Shown here: piece by piece, positions 62,558-64,000 of the stretch
How the letters are laid out: each line of letters opens with the position of its first letter
Numbering within the stretch: position 1 is the stretch's first letter
Origin: Pseudodesulfovibrio nedwellii
GTDB taxonomy: Bacteria; Desulfobacterota; Desulfovibrionia; Desulfovibrionales; Desulfovibrionaceae
Reading direction: 5' to 3'
NCBI RefSeq assembly: GCF_027923765.1
Contig: NZ_AP026709.1
Coordinates: 739,501-803,500, forward strand
Length of the DNA: 64,000 bases
Position numbers and translations under genes: made by a program
Notes under the pieces: model-generated
Told to the model about the DNA's origin: nothing
Database searches by the model: none
What the model saw: the letters and a program-made list of their open reading frames with translations, nothing else

Positions 62558-62634
62558 AATACGACGAACCAAAGACTTCATAATATTAATTGAAATAGCC
62601 GATTGCTAAACATGCTCTCCGGCAAGGATTTCCC

Positions 62635-63420
62635 ATGCGCATTGACATTCACGCCCACGCCTTTGATCCCAAAATTGCTCACAAGGTTCTTGTTCAGCTT
62701 GAAGGCCACTACGGCATCAAACCGATCGGCACGGGCAAGACTGATGATCTCATTGAACGGTTGGACGAAGCCGGTATCGACAAATCTGTAGTACTGACTG
62801 CTGCAACGACTCCAAGCCAGGTGATTCCGGCCAACAATTGGGCCATTCAACTCAAAAAAAACAATCCGCGTTTTATCCCGTTTGGCACTGTCCATCCAGG
62901 CTTCGATCGTAATGCCGAGGAATTGGACCGTCTGGAAAGAAACGGTATCCAAGGACTTAAATTCCATCCCGATTTCCAAGGATTCAGAATGGATGACGAA
63001 GACTTCTTCGAAGTCATGGAACTCGTCCAAGGACGATTTGTTTGTATGTTCCACGTCGGAGATACTTTACCGCCTAACGAAAATCCTTCGTGTCCCAAAA
63101 AGATGGCTGCACTGAGAAAACGATTCCCCAAACCAATTATGATTGCGGCGCATATGGGCGGCTACCAACACTGGGAGTATGCCATTGAGCACCTTGCAGG
63201 GACCGATGTTTACGTAGATTGTTCAAGTGTACTGGACTTTGTAGACGACACACTTCTGAATCGTTTATTCGATGCCTTTTCGCATGATCATATTCTTTTT
63301 GGCAGCGATTACCCGCTTTTTGATGCGGCAACAGAGATTAAAAAAATTGCGTGCCGACTTAATCTGAACGACAGCCAAGTGGATGATCTCCTCAGCCGAG
63401 GTGAATCTCTTTTCGTCTAA
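62635..63420 (+). CDS. Amidohydrolase-superfamily protein
   Basis: A 261-residue TIM-barrel metal hydrolase of the amidohydrolase-2 type. HxH at IDIHAHAF near the N-terminus, FIPFGTVHPGFD, GIQGLKFHPDFQGF, IAAHMGGYQ and FGSDYPLFD near the C-terminus supply the metal and active-site residues. These proteins include decarboxylases and hydrolases; the substrate is unknown. Confidence 0.88.
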   Translation: MRIDIHAHAFDPKIAHKVLVQLEGHYGIKPIGTGKTDDLIERLDEAGIDKSVVLTAATTPSQVIPANNWAIQLKKNNPRFIPFGTVHPGFDRNAEELDRLERNGIQGLKFHPDFQGFRMDDEDFFEVMELVQGRFVCMFHVGDTLPPNENPSCPKKMAALRKRFPKPIMIAAHMGGYQHWEYAIEHLAGTDVYVDCSSVLDFVDDTLLNRLFDAFSHDHILFGSDYPLFDAATEIKKIACRLNLNDSQVDDLLSRGESLFV

Positions 63421-63514
63421 AAAAAATCAACACCTTTTGAAAAATAGGAGTTGATAAAAAGTGCGAACAGATTGTAAGAAGAAATTACCATTCAATGCTT
63501 ACAAGGGGTAATCA

Positions 63515-63736
63515 ATGAAACGTTTTTTCACACTTGTCATGCTGTGTCTATTTGCTTTTTCTCTGACGGCATGCTTTTCAAAAAAGTACATGATAACGAC
63601 CAATACGGGCAAAACGTATATTGCTGACGGTTCGCCAGAGTATGATGTCCAAACCGAGACCTACAAATTTGAGGACGACAAAGGGAAAAAGGTCATCCTC
63701 AATCAGGAAGACATTGAAGTTATCAAGGAACAATAA
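63515..63736 (+). CDS. YgdI/YgdR-like small lipoprotein
   Basis: 73 residues with a signal peptide and lipobox (FSLTAC, Cys at 20), then KKYMITTNTGKTYIADGSPEYDVQTETYKFEDDKGKKVILNQEDI, the small Sm-like YgdI/YgdR fold. Function unknown; predicted membrane-anchored. A strong terminator follows. Confidence 0.88.
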   Translation: MKRFFTLVMLCLFAFSLTACFSKKYMITTNTGKTYIADGSPEYDVQTETYKFEDDKGKKVILNQEDIEVIKEQ

Positions 63737-63744
63737 TTTGCCAT

Positions 63745-63776
63745 AAAAAGCCCCGATAAAAATCGGGGCTTTTTAT
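63745..63776. terminator. Terminator between convergent genes
   Basis: AAAAGCCCCGAT pairs with ATCGGGGCTTTT around AAAA, with A and T runs. It serves the lipoprotein gene and the convergent dGTPase-like gene. Confidence 0.88.
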
Positions 63777-63797
63777 TACAAACAAATACTGATTGAA

Positions 63798-64000
63798 TCA
63801 AATCAAATCATTAATAGATCCAAAATCTGGATCAAAAAGCCGTTTATACGTCCTCACAACAAATCCGTCAGTCATCCCGGAAATGTAATCACACAACATG
63901 CGCCGCCGTTCATAGGCATCATGCTTTTGCAATGCTATATGATAATGGGCCGGTAAAAGTCGGTAACCGGGAGCGTCCTTAATCACATATTCTTCTTCCA
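63798..64000 (-). CDS. C-terminal end of a dGTPase-like (HD-domain dNTPase) gene, cut by the window
   Basis: The frame is open to the window edge. The visible 67 residues contain [29 protein letters not shown], which matches the C-terminal conserved segment of deoxyguanosinetriphosphate triphosphohydrolases. A GTG at 63986 is internal and not the true start. The enzyme hydrolyses dGTP to deoxyguanosine and triphosphate; the HD motif lies outside the window. Confidence 0.7.
   Translation of the reverse strand, partial: EEEYVIKDAPGYRLLPAHYHIALQKHDAYERRRMLCDYISGMTDGFVVRTYKRLFDPDFGSINDLI

Overview
The window looks like a piece of a Desulfovibrionaceae-type sulfate reducer chromosome (Desulfovibrio or Pseudodesulfovibrio-like; inferred from gene content, not a database match). 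Pointers are a very large cytoplasmic heterodisulfide-reductase (Hdr) gene cluster, a 2-oxoacid:ferredoxin oxidoreductase of the KorAB type, a GltD/NfnB-like flavoprotein, periplasmic c-type cytochromes, an ApgM-type gene next to hom, and two genes that only make sense if in-frame UGA is read as selenocysteine. No dsr, apr or qmo gene lies in the window.

1-15762 is the right-hand end of an integrated prophage or phage-like element. A leader with paired palindromic operators and a serine tRNA opens a long rightward early operon: Cys-rich small proteins, an HNH-AP2 endonuclease, a recombination/replication block (DUF1351-like, an unrecognised 346-aa protein, 'replication terminator'-like, DUF2303-like), an ASCH-like protein, a C5-cytosine methyltransferase, a PAPS-reductase-like PP-loop enzyme, then more small genes, an excisionase-like gene and a tyrosine integrase. 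The integrase is followed by clustered TGCATAT-type repeats and a 3' fragment of a serine tRNA (CGA), i.e. an attachment site. No structural genes are visible. A second copy of the last 17 tRNA bases lies at 17095-17111, so the 1.35 kb between the two copies, with a single membrane/SH3 protein gene, is a separate attachment-site-bounded segment.

17155-32160 holds a DEAD-box helicase, then a leftward operon of about 11 kb (30095 to 18876): an orphan IS3 OrfA-like small protein, hdrA, mvhD, an FrhB/FdhB-like protein, a giant double HdrA with an embedded receiver domain, hdrC, hdrB, a two-domain universal stress protein and an HdrD/GlpC-like selenoprotein. A sigma-54-type activator is divergent from it. 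Both the HdrA-embedded receiver and the activator's receiver have glycine where the phosphorylated aspartate should be.

32174-46978 carries scattered redox and signalling genes: a GltD-like protein, a selenocysteine peroxiredoxin-like protein, a P460-like cytochrome, a heme/membrane protein, an alkyltransferase-like protein, a ferredoxin, a CHASE2-adenylate cyclase, an FAD oxidoreductase, biotin carboxylase plus a fused AccA-AccD carboxyltransferase, and an EAL-CBS-GGDEF protein. 46989-57002 is leftward: KorA/KorB with an EttA-type ABC-F protein, a ferritin with a Fur box, and the dnaX-ybaB-recR-recD2 block. 57277-64000 covers amino-acid metabolism (ilvE, an aminotransferase, hom, an ApgM-family gene that is probably the homoserine kinase), a thioesterase, an amidohydrolase, a small lipoprotein and the C-terminal end of a dGTPase-like gene cut by the window edge.
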